A stretch of 64,000 nucleotides of DNA from Candidatus Neomicrothrix sp. UBA2131 (GTDB lineage: Bacteria; Actinomycetota; Acidimicrobiia; Acidimicrobiales; MedAcidi-G1): the NCBI GenBank assembly GCA_002329075.1, contig DCXR01000080.1:16363-80362 (forward strand), read 5' to 3'. Below are positions 31,880 through 40,735 of this stretch, one piece after another. The notes beneath the pieces are model-generated. The model made no database searches. It was given only the letters and a program-made list of their open reading frames with translations, and was not told the origin of the DNA. Position 1 is the first letter of the stretch, and each line of letters starts with the position of its first letter. The translations under genes and the position numbers were made by a program.

Positions 31880-33292
31880 TCAGCCCCGGACGGGGCGGGC
31901 CTTCCAGAAGTAGTTGTGGATGCCGTCGGCGGTGTGGAGCCGACGGAAGGTCATGGCGACCCGGTCCCCGACGGCGACCTCGGTCGGGTCGACGTCGGTG
32001 AGTTCGACGGGCATGCGGCCGCCGCCGTCGAAGTCGACGACGGCGAAGACGATTGGCGGGCTGGGCGAATAGGCCAGCCGGTCGACGGTGAACGTGACGA
32101 TGGTGCCCTCGTTGTCGGCCATGGGGGCAGGCTCCATGTCGTCGACGGCTCCGCCTCCGATGCCGACCCGGGAGGGCGGCAGGTGTGTGGTGCCGGTGGT
32201 GGCGTCCCTCGAGCCGACGAACCCGTGCTTCCAGTCGCTGCGTCGGAGCGAGGCGGAGGCCGACGGCCGGCTGGGGGCCGGACGGTTGGGCGGCTGGACC
32301 TCGAGCAGGCCCCGCCATGCGAGGTAAGTGGGATAGGCGACGTCGGCGCGATCCTCTACCTGGGTGGCGACACTGCGCGACGGGCGTCCGCTGGCCAGGG
32401 CGTCGGTGGTGCGGAACATCAGCACCTCGACCCCGTCGGCCAGCACGACCAGGGCGACCACCCGGCCGGCGTCGGCGCTGTCGAGCGTGTCGGCGAGGAG
32501 CAGCGCCGGGTGGGCGGCGCCGCTGTTGCCGACCGTGTCGGCGAGGTCGTCGGCGACGGCCACGCCGAGTCGACCGCCGAGGCGCTTGACCGCCCGCCCG
32601 TGGAGGCCGGTGACGATGGCGGTGCCGATGTCGGCGGCGTCGAGGCCGGTGTCGGCGAGTGCGGCAGACCAGGCCCGGTCGAGGAGGGGCCCGTAGGCCT
32701 GCTCGCCGAAGCGCTCCTCCCATGTGTGGGAGGTGGCGTCGCCCGGTGTGCGCCAGCGGTCGAGGAACTCGGCGGTGGTCGAGGCGCCGCCGAGGTAGTC
32801 GGCCAGCAGCGGGCCGTCGGCTGAGGACCCGGTGAGTACGGCCGCTGCGGCATCGCCACCGGCAGCTTCGTCAGCGGAGGTCGGCAGACCGACGCGCAGG
32901 TCGGAAGCCACGACGAGCGTGCGTCCGGAACTCGCCAGTGCGGCCCGCAGGGAGCCGACCGCCGAACGGACGGCGCCGCCGAGGTCGAGGGCGGGTACCG
33001 CTGCATCGAGCCGCAGCGCCGCATGGACCGTGGTGGCGTTGGTCTTGTCGACGTAGGCAGGGACGACCGTGGAGAACCAGAGTGAGTCCGGGGACAGACT
33101 CGACGAGTCGCCGGAGCCGAGCGCCTGGCGGGCAGCTTCGACGCCCATCGTGGTGGTGTCCTGGTCGAACGAGGCGACGGAGCGCCACCCCCGGCCACCG
33201 CCGGAACCCATGACGCCCGAGATCGCCGCCCGGTCGAGGCGGCGGTACGGCACGTGGGCGCCGTATGCGAGAATCCCCCTGGTTTCGGTCAT
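31880..33292 (-). CDS. HMG-CoA synthase-like / OB-fold (DUF35) fusion protein
   Basis: A 470-residue two-domain protein. Residues about 1-340 have the HMG-CoA synthase / KAS III thiolase fold; the His (GLHGRAVKRL) and Asn (VGNSGAAHP) regions are present. The residue at the catalytic Cys position is Val108 (DLGGAVRSAVGS in place of a Cys-containing motif). Residues about 365-470 are a DUF35-type OB-fold (ATFTVDRLAYS-like region, VVDFDGGGRMPVELTDVDP). Its rubredoxin-like zinc knuckle has lost all four cysteines (D, T, G, G at the expected spacing). It is first in an operon with the thiolase and resembles the archaeal thiolase-HMGCS-DUF35 channel complex in composition. Confidence 0.83.
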   Translation of the reverse strand: MTETRGILAYGAHVPYRRLDRAAISGVMGSGGGRGWRSVASFDQDTTTMGVEAARQALGSGDSSSLSPDSLWFSTVVPAYVDKTNATTVHAALRLDAAVPALDLGGAVRSAVGSLRAALASSGRTLVVASDLRVGLPTSADEAAGGDAAAAVLTGSSADGPLLADYLGGASTTAEFLDRWRTPGDATSHTWEERFGEQAYGPLLDRAWSAALADTGLDAADIGTAIVTGLHGRAVKRLGGRLGVAVADDLADTVGNSGAAHPALLLADTLDSADAGRVVALVVLADGVEVLMFRTTDALASGRPSRSVATQVEDRADVAYPTYLAWRGLLEVQPPNRPAPSRPSASASLRRSDWKHGFVGSRDATTGTTHLPPSRVGIGGGAVDDMEPAPMADNEGTIVTFTVDRLAYSPSPPIVFAVVDFDGGGRMPVELTDVDPTEVAVGDRVAMTFRRLHTADGIHNYFWKARPVRG

Positions 33293-33311
33293 ATTGCGTC
33301 CTCAGTGCCAG

Positions 33312-33332
33312 AATCTGACGGTCCGTCAGATT
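33312..33332. promoter_or_regulatory. Operator: 10-bp inverted repeat, TCTGACGG-T-CCGTCAGA core
   Basis: Two 10-bp arms (AATCTGACGG and CCGTCAGATT) flank a single T. It lies in the 84-bp gap between the divergent HMG-CoA-synthase-like and CoA-transferase genes, where it could control both. The symmetry and length are typical of TetR-family operators. A close copy occurs 1.36 kb away upstream of the first acyl-CoA dehydrogenase gene. Confidence 0.75.
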
Positions 33333-33376
33333 TCAGCCTAGGGTGTCGAGACCTGCTCGGCACAACAGGAGAGCAC

Positions 33377-34627
33377 ATGCAGCTCGGCGACATCGGGAAC
33401 CCCGACGCCCTCCCCCACGGCAAGCCGCTCGACGGTGTGCGCATCCTCGCCGCCGAGCAGATGCAGTCGCTCCCTTTCGCCACCCAGTTGCTGGCCCGAC
33501 TCGGCGCCGACGTGGTCAAGGTCGAGCACCCGGTACACGGCGAGTCGGGCCGCGGCTCCACGCCGGCGATGCTCGATCCCGAGGGTCGCAGCGTGGGCGC
33601 CACATTCCTGCGCAACAACTTCAACAAGCGCAGCCTGGGCCTCGACCTGCACAGCGATGCCGGCCGCGCCCTGTTCCTGCGCCTTGTGCCCCGCTTCGAC
33701 GTCGTCGCCGACAACTTCAAGCCGGGGACGATGGCGAAGTTCGGCCTCGGCTACGACGACATCGCCGCAGCCCACCCGGAAGCCGTGGTCGTCTCGATCT
33801 CGGGGTTCGGCAACACCGGCGAATCGCCCTACCGGGACTGGCCGGCCTACAACTCGATCGTCGAGGCCATGTCGGGCATCTACGACTACATGCGGCCCCC
33901 CGACGGCCCGCCGAGGGTCAACCCGATGGGTGCCGTCGCCGACATCACGGCCGGCCTCTTCGCCGTCATCGGCATCCTCTCCGCACTCCGTCACCGTGAG
34001 GCCACGGGCCTTGGCCAGTACATCGACCTGGCCATGTTCGATACGACCGTGGCGCTCGCCGACCTGGTCGTGAACTTCCAGTCACTCGGCATCCCACGCA
34101 ACCCCGTTCCAGCCCCGTTCGTGATCACACCGGTGCGGTGCAGCGACGGCTACATCGTGCTCCAGTTCGTGCGCGAGCACCAGTTCGAGCGCCTGGCCGA
34201 CCTGGTCGACTGCCCCGAGTGGAAGGACGACCCCCGTTTCGCCGAACGCACGGATTGGGGCCTCCACCTGGCCGACGTGATCCTCCCTGCCGTCGAGGCC
34301 TGGGTCGACGGGCGCAGTCGCGTCGAGGTGGCCGACGCCCTGGCCGCCGCCAACCTGGTGGCCGGGCCTTCGCACACTTCGGAGGAGGTGGTGGCCGACC
34401 CACACCTCGAGGCCCGCAACATGGTGGTCGCCATGCCCCGTACCGACGGCGTCGAACCGCCGGTCCTCGTCCCCGGCAACCCGCTCAAGATGTCGCGGGT
34501 GGCCGACGGCCCCGAGACCCGGGTGCCGTGGATGGGCGAGCACACCGCCGAGATCCTCGTGGCCGAACTGGGACTCGACGCCGACGAACTGGCCCGACTG
34601 CGGTCCGAAGGCGTCATCACCGACTGA
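33377..34627 (+). CDS. CaiB/BaiF family CoA transferase
   Basis: Class III CoA transferase (416 aa, ATG 33377 preceded by GGAG) that moves CoA between carboxylic acids. The N-terminal LLARLGADVVKVEHP and LGLDLHSDAGRALFLRLV blocks and VADNFKPGTMAKFGLGYDD are standard. D189 in GAVADITAGLFA is the probable catalytic aspartate that forms the acyl anhydride. It is divergent from the HMG-CoA-synthase-like gene and under the operator at 33312-33332. It would activate the acid substrate of the module without ATP. Confidence 0.9.
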   Translation: MQLGDIGNPDALPHGKPLDGVRILAAEQMQSLPFATQLLARLGADVVKVEHPVHGESGRGSTPAMLDPEGRSVGATFLRNNFNKRSLGLDLHSDAGRALFLRLVPRFDVVADNFKPGTMAKFGLGYDDIAAAHPEAVVVSISGFGNTGESPYRDWPAYNSIVEAMSGIYDYMRPPDGPPRVNPMGAVADITAGLFAVIGILSALRHREATGLGQYIDLAMFDTTVALADLVVNFQSLGIPRNPVPAPFVITPVRCSDGYIVLQFVREHQFERLADLVDCPEWKDDPRFAERTDWGLHLADVILPAVEAWVDGRSRVEVADALAAANLVAGPSHTSEEVVADPHLEARNMVVAMPRTDGVEPPVLVPGNPLKMSRVADGPETRVPWMGEHTAEILVAELGLDADELARLRSEGVITD

Positions 34628-34668
34628 CCGCATTGGTGGCTAGGTGGCCGGTGGCGGTAGAGTTGGTT

Positions 34669-34685
34669 TCTGACACACCGTCAGA
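34669..34685. promoter_or_regulatory. Operator: TCTGAC-N5-GTCAGA inverted repeat
   Basis: TCTGACACACCGTCAGA shares 14 of 17 positions with the core of the operator at 33312-33332 and lies 36 bp upstream of the acyl-CoA dehydrogenase start at 34721. The right half-site (CCGTCAGAT) is identical to the first copy, and the left half is slightly degenerate. This suggests one TetR-like repressor controls both transcription units. Its gene is not recognisable next to them. Confidence 0.7.
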
Positions 34686-34720
34686 TCTTCTGGACGCCCC
34701 GAAAGGTCCCCGAAACCCCC

Positions 34721-35914
34721 ATGGACTTCGACTTCTCCCCCGAGCAGCAGGCCTTCCTCGACGAGGTCGAGGCCTTCCTCGACGCCAACGACGACCCCGA
34801 GGTGTTCGACCCCACTCGGGAGAACATGGCCCAGATCGTCGACACGCCCAAGCGCCGGGCCCTCATGAAGAAGATCGGCGAACAGGGCTGGCTCGGCATC
34901 ACCTGGCCGAAGGAATACGGCGGCAACGAGGGCGAGGGCGTCTACGAGTACCTGCTCAACGAGGCGCTGGCCGCCCGCGGCGGCCCCCAGATCGGCAAGG
35001 GCGTCGGCATCATCGGCAAGACCCTCATAGCCCACGGCTCCGAGATCCTCAAGGAGGAGTTCCTGCCGAAGATCCTCGCCAACGAGGTCGAGTTCGCCAT
35101 CGGCTACAGCGAGCCCGAGGCCGGCTCCGACGCCGCCGCCATGAAGCTCAAGGCCGTCGAAACCGATGGTGGCTGGATCCTCAACGGCCAGAAGACCTGG
35201 ACCACCTCCGCCCACTTCGCCGAGTGGTACTGGGTCGGCGCCCGTACCGACCCCGACGCCGCCAAGCACTTCGGCATCACCCTGTTCCTCGTGCCTCTCG
35301 ACCACCCGGGCATCACGGTCCAGGGGATCATGACGATGGGCGACGAGATCACCAACGACGTGTTCTTCGACGACGTGTTCGTGCCCGACGAGTACGTGGT
35401 CGGCGAACTCAACCACGGCTTCCAGTACATCTCCCAGGCCCTCGACATCGAGCGTTTCACGATGTTCACGTTCTCGCCGGTCGGGCAGCGCCTTGACCTG
35501 CTGATCGACCACGTCCGCACCGCCACCCGCGACGGCCGGCCCCTCAAGGACGACCCCCGGGTGCGCTCGCGCATCGCCCGCCTTGCCACCAGCGCCGAAG
35601 TGGCGCGCGGCCTGGGCCTGCGGGTGGTCGACGCCTCGATGAAGGCCGAACACGGCGGCGGCCCCCCACCCACCGTCGAGTCTTCGGAGTACAAGCTCTT
35701 CACGACCGAGTTCTCCAAGGTCCTCGCCGACGCCTCGATGGACCTCGGCGGCCCCGGCACCCAACTGCGGGTCGGCACCGAGGAGGCCCCCATGGAAGGC
35801 CGGGCCGAGTCGACCTACCGCTACACGGTGCTCGACACCATCGGCGGCGGCACCTCCGAGGTGCAGAAGAACATCATCACCCGACGGGGCCTCGGCCTCC
35901 CGAAGAACTTCTAG
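34721..35914 (+). CDS. Acyl-CoA dehydrogenase (first of two)
   Basis: FAD-dependent acyl-CoA dehydrogenase of 397 aa (MDFDFSPEQQAFLDEVEAFL). The FAD region is AIGYSEPEAGSDAAA, and ILNGQKTWTTSAHF is the usual central beta-domain; the C-terminus has TIGGGTSEVQKNIITRRGLGLP. Together with the second dehydrogenase gene at 38113 it resembles the heteromeric pairs (ChsE1-ChsE2 type) in which only one subunit carries the catalytic base. It is the first gene of a five-gene operon under the operator at 34669-34685. Confidence 0.92.
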   Translation: MDFDFSPEQQAFLDEVEAFLDANDDPEVFDPTRENMAQIVDTPKRRALMKKIGEQGWLGITWPKEYGGNEGEGVYEYLLNEALAARGGPQIGKGVGIIGKTLIAHGSEILKEEFLPKILANEVEFAIGYSEPEAGSDAAAMKLKAVETDGGWILNGQKTWTTSAHFAEWYWVGARTDPDAAKHFGITLFLVPLDHPGITVQGIMTMGDEITNDVFFDDVFVPDEYVVGELNHGFQYISQALDIERFTMFTFSPVGQRLDLLIDHVRTATRDGRPLKDDPRVRSRIARLATSAEVARGLGLRVVDASMKAEHGGGPPPTVESSEYKLFTTEFSKVLADASMDLGGPGTQLRVGTEEAPMEGRAESTYRYTVLDTIGGGTSEVQKNIITRRGLGLPKNF

Positions 35915-35922
35915 GCGCGACC

Positions 35923-37089
35923 GTGGCCGGCCGACCGCTGCTCGACGGAGTCACCGTGCTGGACCTTGCCTCCGTGGGCCCGGCAGCGCGTGCGTCGCGC
36001 TGGCTGGCCGACTGGGGCGCAGACGTGGTCAAGGTCGGGCCGGTGCCGGCCGACGACGCCGTCCAGGTCACGCCACCCGCCTACGCCTACGGCGCCCACC
36101 GCGGGATGCGCCGGGTGATGCTCGACCTCAGGTCCGATGCCGGCCGCGACGCCTTCCTGCGGCTCGTCGCCGGCGCCGATGTCGTCATCGAGAGCTTCCG
36201 ACCAGGCGTGATGGACCGGCTGGACATCGGCTACGACGACCTGAGGGCCGCCAACCCCGACATCGTCCTGTGCTCGACGACCGGCTTCGGCCAGACCGGG
36301 CCCCGGGCCGGTTGGGCCGGCCACGACATCAACTACCTCGCCGTCGGTGGCTACCTGCACTGCTCGGGCCGCGACGAGCGGGGTGCACCGGTGCTGGCCG
36401 GCGCCACGATCGCCGACTCGGCCGGCGGCGGCCTCCAGGCCGTGGCGGCCATCTGCGCTGCGCTGGTCGCCCGGTCGACCACCGGAGGGGGCGCACACCT
36501 CGACGTCTCGATCTCCGACGGCGTGCTGTCACTCATGTCCCTGGCGGTCGACGAGTACCTGGCCGAGGGCGTCGAACCCGGTCCTCGCCACGGCCTCCTC
36601 ACCGGCCGCTACGCCTGGTACGACCTCTACGAGGCGTCCGACGGCGGCTGGCTGGCCGTGGGCGCCATCGAACCCCGCTTCTTCGCCAACCTCTGCCGGG
36701 CACTCGGCTGCGAGCAGTGGGTGGACCGCCAGTACGACGACGGGGCCATCGACGCCATGCGGGCCGACTTCGCCACCGCCTTCGCCACCCGCACCCGCGA
36801 CGAATGGGCCGCCGACCTGGGGCCGGCCGACACCTGCGTGTCAGCGGTGCTCGGCATCCCCGAGGTCGTGGCCGACGAGCAGTTCGGGGCACGCGGATCG
36901 TTCGTGGATGCCGTGCACCCGACGGCCGGCGCACTGCGCCAGGTGGCCGCACCGCTGGCCGGACAGGTCGACGCCACCGCGCTCGACGTCCCCGACTTCG
37001 CCGATCCGCACACCGACGAGGTGCTGGCTGCGGTCGGGATCGACGCCGACACGCTCGCCGCCTGGCGGGCCGAAGGGGCGATCGCATGA
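35923..37089 (+). CDS. CaiB-family protein, alpha-methylacyl-CoA racemase-like
   Basis: CaiB-fold enzyme of 388 aa from GTG 35923, 8 bp after the dehydrogenase. GHDINYLAVGG with H134 and the D165 in ATIADSAGGG match the catalytic His/Asp pair of alpha-methylacyl-CoA racemase more than the CoA-transferase aspartate. Racemisation of 2-methylacyl-CoA is needed before beta-oxidation of steroid side chains and other branched acyl chains, so the context favours that role. A CoA-transferase activity cannot be excluded. ATGA overlap links it to the next gene. Confidence 0.82.
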   Translation: MAGRPLLDGVTVLDLASVGPAARASRWLADWGADVVKVGPVPADDAVQVTPPAYAYGAHRGMRRVMLDLRSDAGRDAFLRLVAGADVVIESFRPGVMDRLDIGYDDLRAANPDIVLCSTTGFGQTGPRAGWAGHDINYLAVGGYLHCSGRDERGAPVLAGATIADSAGGGLQAVAAICAALVARSTTGGGAHLDVSISDGVLSLMSLAVDEYLAEGVEPGPRHGLLTGRYAWYDLYEASDGGWLAVGAIEPRFFANLCRALGCEQWVDRQYDDGAIDAMRADFATAFATRTRDEWAADLGPADTCVSAVLGIPEVVADEQFGARGSFVDAVHPTAGALRQVAAPLAGQVDATALDVPDFADPHTDEVLAAVGIDADTLAAWRAEGAIA

Positions 37090-37622
37090 GCGGCTCGCCC
37101 ACCACCGACCTCGCCGCGATACCCACGTTCGTGCTCGACAAGGTCGGGCAGGTCCAGTACGAGGAGGACGGCGGCTTCCCGGTCGAGCACGGCTACATCT
37201 GGAACACCTGCGCCGCCACCGAGAACGGCAACCCGCTGTTCTGGGACGAGGCCGTGGCCGACGAACTCACCGATGGCCCCATCGCCCCACCGACGATGCT
37301 GTCGGTCTGGTTCCGGCCACACCACTGGTCGCCGGGCCGCACCGAGCCGGCCGTGCCGCTGCAGGCCCACTTCGACCTCAAGGACGACCTCGACCTGCCC
37401 GAGGCGATCATCTCCTCGAACACCATCACGTTCCACGACCCGGTCCGCATCGGCGACCGGATCCGATCCCGGCAGGTACTGCGTTCGGTCAGCGACCCCA
37501 AGACCACGAAGCTGGGGCGGGGCCGCTTCTGGGTGATCGACGTCGAGTACCTCAACCAGGATGACGCCCTGGTCGGCGTCGAGTCGTACACGGCGTTCGG
37601 CTACCGACGGGAAACACGGTGA
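37086..37622 (+). CDS. MaoC-like hydratase, N-terminal-type hot-dog subunit
   Basis: A 178-residue single hot-dog domain of the FAS1-like dehydratase (MaoC N-terminal) type, typically the non-catalytic or substrate-binding half of a heteromeric enoyl-CoA hydratase. Blocks seen are YIWNTCAATENGNPLFWDE, GPIAPPTMLSVWFRPHHW and ITFHDPVRIGDRIRSRQVL. The ATG (37086) overlaps the preceding TGA, and its own TGA overlaps the GTG of the next gene. The pair with the next gene matches the organisation of ChsH2/ChsH1-type hydratases. Confidence 0.82.
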   Translation: MSGSPTTDLAAIPTFVLDKVGQVQYEEDGGFPVEHGYIWNTCAATENGNPLFWDEAVADELTDGPIAPPTMLSVWFRPHHWSPGRTEPAVPLQAHFDLKDDLDLPEAIISSNTITFHDPVRIGDRIRSRQVLRSVSDPKTTKLGRGRFWVIDVEYLNQDDALVGVESYTAFGYRRETR

Positions 37623-38113
37623 CCGGATACCTCCTCCATGGCGACGTCTCGGTCGGCGACACGCCTCCCCCGCTCGGGGTCGACGTGACCGCCACGACCG
37701 TGGTACTGGGCGCCCTCGCCTCGCGCGACTGGCGACCCATGCACCACGACAAGAACTTCGCCGTCGAGCGCAACGGCACACAGGACATCTTCCTCAACAC
37801 CCCCAACCAGGCCGCCTGGTTCGAGCGCTACGTCACCGACTGGACCGGCCCGACCGGGCGCCTCGGACGCATGACGTTCCGCATGAACACGTCGGTGTTC
37901 CCGGGCGACCACATGGTGTTCGACGCCACCGTCACCGGCACCCACGTGGATGCCGTCGGCTGCGGCTGGGTCGAACTCGACGTGGCGCTCATGGTCGGCG
38001 ACGTGGCCACCACCACCTGCGCCGTGCAGGTGGCGCTCCCGATCGACGACGACGACAACCCGTGGAACCGCCGGGGCGACTCCTGGCACCCCGACAGCAA
38101 GGGCGACAACTGA
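37619..38113 (+). CDS. MaoC-like enoyl-CoA hydratase, catalytic-type subunit
   Basis: A 164-residue hot-dog protein. It has the R-specific hydratase-type active-site segment SRDWRPMHHDKNFAVERNGT (Asp/His) followed by IFLNTPNQAAWFERYVTDW. It should supply the catalytic dyad missing in the preceding subunit, forming a heteromeric enoyl-CoA hydratase. The GTG start overlaps the upstream stop (GTGA), and its TGA overlaps the ATG of the next dehydrogenase gene (TGATG). It is very likely co-translated with both. Confidence 0.84.
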   Translation: MTGYLLHGDVSVGDTPPPLGVDVTATTVVLGALASRDWRPMHHDKNFAVERNGTQDIFLNTPNQAAWFERYVTDWTGPTGRLGRMTFRMNTSVFPGDHMVFDATVTGTHVDAVGCGWVELDVALMVGDVATTTCAVQVALPIDDDDNPWNRRGDSWHPDSKGDN

Positions 38114-39222
38114 TGGACCTCGACTTCACCGAGGAGCAGGACATGCTCCGGGAGGCGATGGCCGGCCTCTGCACCGACGCCACCGACACCGTGCGCCCGC
38201 TCGAAAACGACCCCCGGGGCTTCGACGACGGCTTCTGGGACCAACTCGTCACCATGGGCCTCACCGGCCTGATGATCCCCGAAGAGCACGGCGGGTCGGC
38301 GATGGGGCTCCTCGACGCCACCATCGTCTACGAGGAGTTGGGCCGCAGCCTCGTCCCGTCACCGCACTTCGTGTCGTCCGTGGTCTCGGCCGGGGTGCTG
38401 TTGGCCGGTGGCACCGCCGAGCAGCAGGCCGGGTGGCTGCCCCGCATCGCCGCCGGTGAGGCGATCCTCACCCCGGCGTACCTCGAGCCCGACAACGGCA
38501 CCGGCCCGTCGGGCGTTCAACTAGCCGCCGCGTCCGACGGCGACGACGTCGCGCTCACCGGCGTCAAGCGCCACGTGGCCTTCGCCTCGTCCGCCGACAG
38601 GCTCATCGTGTCGGCACGCGAACCAGCAGGCGTCAGCCTCTTCCTCGTGGATCCGGCCGCCGACGGCGTCACGCTCACCCAGCAGCTCACGGTCGCCTCC
38701 GACACGCAGTACCGGATCGACCTCGACGGGGTCCGGGTGCCCGCCACTGACCGGATCGGCGCCCCCGGTACCGGTTGGAGCACCTGGCATACCGCCATGC
38801 TCGACGCTGTGGTGCTGGTCGCCGCCCAGGCCATCGGCGCCGCCGAGGCCTCGCACACGCTCGCCACCGAATACGCCAAGGTCCGCCACCAGTTCGACAA
38901 GCCCCTCGGCGCATTCCAGTCGATAGGCCACTACCTGGCCGACGGTATCGCCGCAATCGACGGTGGCCGGGTGCTGGTCCAACAGGCCGCATGGGCCCGC
39001 GACCAGGGGCGCGACATCGCGACGCTGGCCCCCATGGCCAAGCTCTTCGCCACCCGGACCTGCCGGGACGTGGCTGCCACGACGATCCAGGTCCACGGCG
39101 GACTGGGCTTCACCGTCGAGTGCGACGCCCAGCTCTACTTCCGACGGGCCAAGTCGTGGCAGCTCAACTGGTACGACGACACCCACCTCGAAGACCTCAT
39201 CGCCTCCGAACTCCTGGACTGA
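38113..39222 (+). CDS. Acyl-CoA dehydrogenase (second of two)
   Basis: A 369-residue acyl-CoA dehydrogenase ([19 protein letters not shown]). The C-terminal helical domain has [25 protein letters not shown] and [25 protein letters not shown]. The central region is diverged: [17 protein letters not shown] stands where an FAD-contacting TEPxAGSD is expected, as in the non-canonical partner of heteromeric pairs. It closes the operon that begins at 34721. Inference: it forms an alpha2beta2 enzyme with the first dehydrogenase. Confidence 0.87.
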   Translation: MDLDFTEEQDMLREAMAGLCTDATDTVRPLENDPRGFDDGFWDQLVTMGLTGLMIPEEHGGSAMGLLDATIVYEELGRSLVPSPHFVSSVVSAGVLLAGGTAEQQAGWLPRIAAGEAILTPAYLEPDNGTGPSGVQLAAASDGDDVALTGVKRHVAFASSADRLIVSAREPAGVSLFLVDPAADGVTLTQQLTVASDTQYRIDLDGVRVPATDRIGAPGTGWSTWHTAMLDAVVLVAAQAIGAAEASHTLATEYAKVRHQFDKPLGAFQSIGHYLADGIAAIDGGRVLVQQAAWARDQGRDIATLAPMAKLFATRTCRDVAATTIQVHGGLGFTVECDAQLYFRRAKSWQLNWYDDTHLEDLIASELLD

Positions 39223-39243
39223 ACCGGGCATTCGCCCCGTTCG

Positions 39244-39891
39244 TCAGCCCAGGACGCCGGTGGGGCAGGTGAGGCCGGTACCGCCGAGTCCGCAGTAACC
39301 CATCGGGTTCCGCGCCAGGTACTGCTGGTGGTACTCCTCGGCGAAGTAGAACGGACCTCGGTCCACGATCTCGGTGGCGATCGGATCGAAGTGGGCGGCG
39401 GCCAGCAGCGGGGCGAAGGCGTCACGGGTGGCCTCGGCGACAACCCGCTGGGCACCATCGGCAACGTAGATCCCCGAGCGGTACTGGGTGCCGATGTCAT
39501 TGCCCTGGCGCATCCCCTGCGTGGGGTCATGGTTGTCCCAGAACACCCCGAGCACCCCCTCGAGCGGGATCCCGGCCGGGTCGAACACGACCAGCACCGC
39601 CTCGTTGTGCCCGGTGAGGCCTGTGCATACCTCCTGGTAGGTGGGGTTGGGGGTGTGCCCGCCCGAGTAGCCGACAGAGGTCGTCCACACACCGGGCGTC
39701 TCCCAGAAGCAGCGCTCGGCGCCCCAGAAGCAGCCCATGCCGACGACGAGCGTCTCGAGGCCGTTGGGATAAGGCGGGGCGATCGGTCTGCCGTTGACGA
39801 CGTGGGCGTCCTGGACCGACATCGGCGTGTCGCGGCCCGCAAGCGCCTCCTCGGGCCCGGGGATCGTGAGGGGCCTGCCGTGCAGGGACAT
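39244..39891 (-). CDS. msrA: Peptide-methionine (S)-S-oxide reductase
   Basis: Repairs methionine sulfoxide in proteins. The 215-residue protein has the MsrA active site GCFWG with C54 as nucleophile, then [25 protein letters not shown] and the conserved FWDNHDPTQ. Two C-terminal cysteines (C199 and C208, in [15 protein letters not shown]) can resolve the disulfide. There is an N-terminal extension of about 45 residues before the core, common in actinobacteria. It converges with the acyl-CoA dehydrogenase operon (21-bp gap). Confidence 0.94.
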   Translation of the reverse strand: MSLHGRPLTIPGPEEALAGRDTPMSVQDAHVVNGRPIAPPYPNGLETLVVGMGCFWGAERCFWETPGVWTTSVGYSGGHTPNPTYQEVCTGLTGHNEAVLVVFDPAGIPLEGVLGVFWDNHDPTQGMRQGNDIGTQYRSGIYVADGAQRVVAEATRDAFAPLLAAAHFDPIATEIVDRGPFYFAEEYHQQYLARNPMGYCGLGGTGLTCPTGVLG

Positions 39892-39911
39892 GTCCCGAGA
39901 CTACGTCCGGT

Positions 39912-40724
39912 TCAGATCGTGAAGGCCAGGTTCTCGGCCAGGTGGCGGGCCAGTTCCTCGTCGCCGCCGAGCGCGACCCGCCCGTCGGCGAGGTAGGGGC
40001 CCGGGTCGACCCGGCCGCCGGTGAGGGCGGCGAAGTCCGTCGAGGAAGCGGCCAGCGTGGCGGTCGGGCCGGCCTCGAACTCGTCGACCGCATTCGCCCG
40101 TCCGTCGACCGCCACCCGCAGCACCCGTTCGACCGGGCCGGTCAGCACTATCTCGACGCGGCTGCCGTCGGGGGCGCCGCCCTTCTTGCCGATGATGTAG
40201 CCGATCGCGGTGGCGATCTCGTCGACCGACATCTCGGCCGGGAGTCCCGACTCGTCGCCGGGCATGCCCAACGGCTCGCGGCAGTCCTGGAGGTGCAACC
40301 AGACGTCGTAGACCCGGACCTGCATGAACCGGCCGTAGGGGGCCTCGCCTACGGGAGTCCAGCCCACGGCGAGGAACTCGTCGCCGGACATGGCGTCCAG
40401 ATCTGCGAGGCGCTTCGCCGAGATCTCCCGGAAGGCCGCGAGCACGTCGGGACCGCTGGCCGACCGGAACGACTCGACCCACTTCTCGTTGCCGACGCCG
40501 GCCGGGTGCTTGATGTGGTCGCCACTCACCTCGAGGTCCGGGCCGGGCCGGCCGTCGAGCATGAGTTCTGTGCCGACGATGTGGGCAAGGTTGTCCTGGA
40601 CCGTCCAACCCGGGCAGCGGCTGGGCGTGGCCCAGTCGTCGTCGGACAGCCCATCTGCGAAGGCGTCCCACTGGCCCCATGCCTCGGCCAGTCCGGTCAG
40701 GATTCGTGCGCGGTCGAGTTCCAT
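39912..40724 (-). CDS. Maleylpyruvate isomerase family (DinB-fold) protein
   Basis: A 270-residue DinB-fold protein of the mycothiol-dependent maleylpyruvate isomerase family, from ATG 40724. The N-terminal CPGWTVQDNLAHIVGTELML has the usual metal His; VRVYDVWLHLQDCRE supplies the second His/Asp set; the C-terminus is an SCP2-like domain. It is distinct in sequence from the paralogue at 29572. It lies 11 bp downstream of the DsbA-like gene, in a run that starts at the acyl-CoA synthetase. Specific substrate unknown. Confidence 0.82.
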   Translation of the reverse strand: MELDRARILTGLAEAWGQWDAFADGLSDDDWATPSRCPGWTVQDNLAHIVGTELMLDGRPGPDLEVSGDHIKHPAGVGNEKWVESFRSASGPDVLAAFREISAKRLADLDAMSGDEFLAVGWTPVGEAPYGRFMQVRVYDVWLHLQDCREPLGMPGDESGLPAEMSVDEIATAIGYIIGKKGGAPDGSRVEIVLTGPVERVLRVAVDGRANAVDEFEAGPTATLAASSTDFAALTGGRVDPGPYLADGRVALGGDEELARHLAENLAFTI

Positions 40725-40735
40725 GGGTACTCCGA

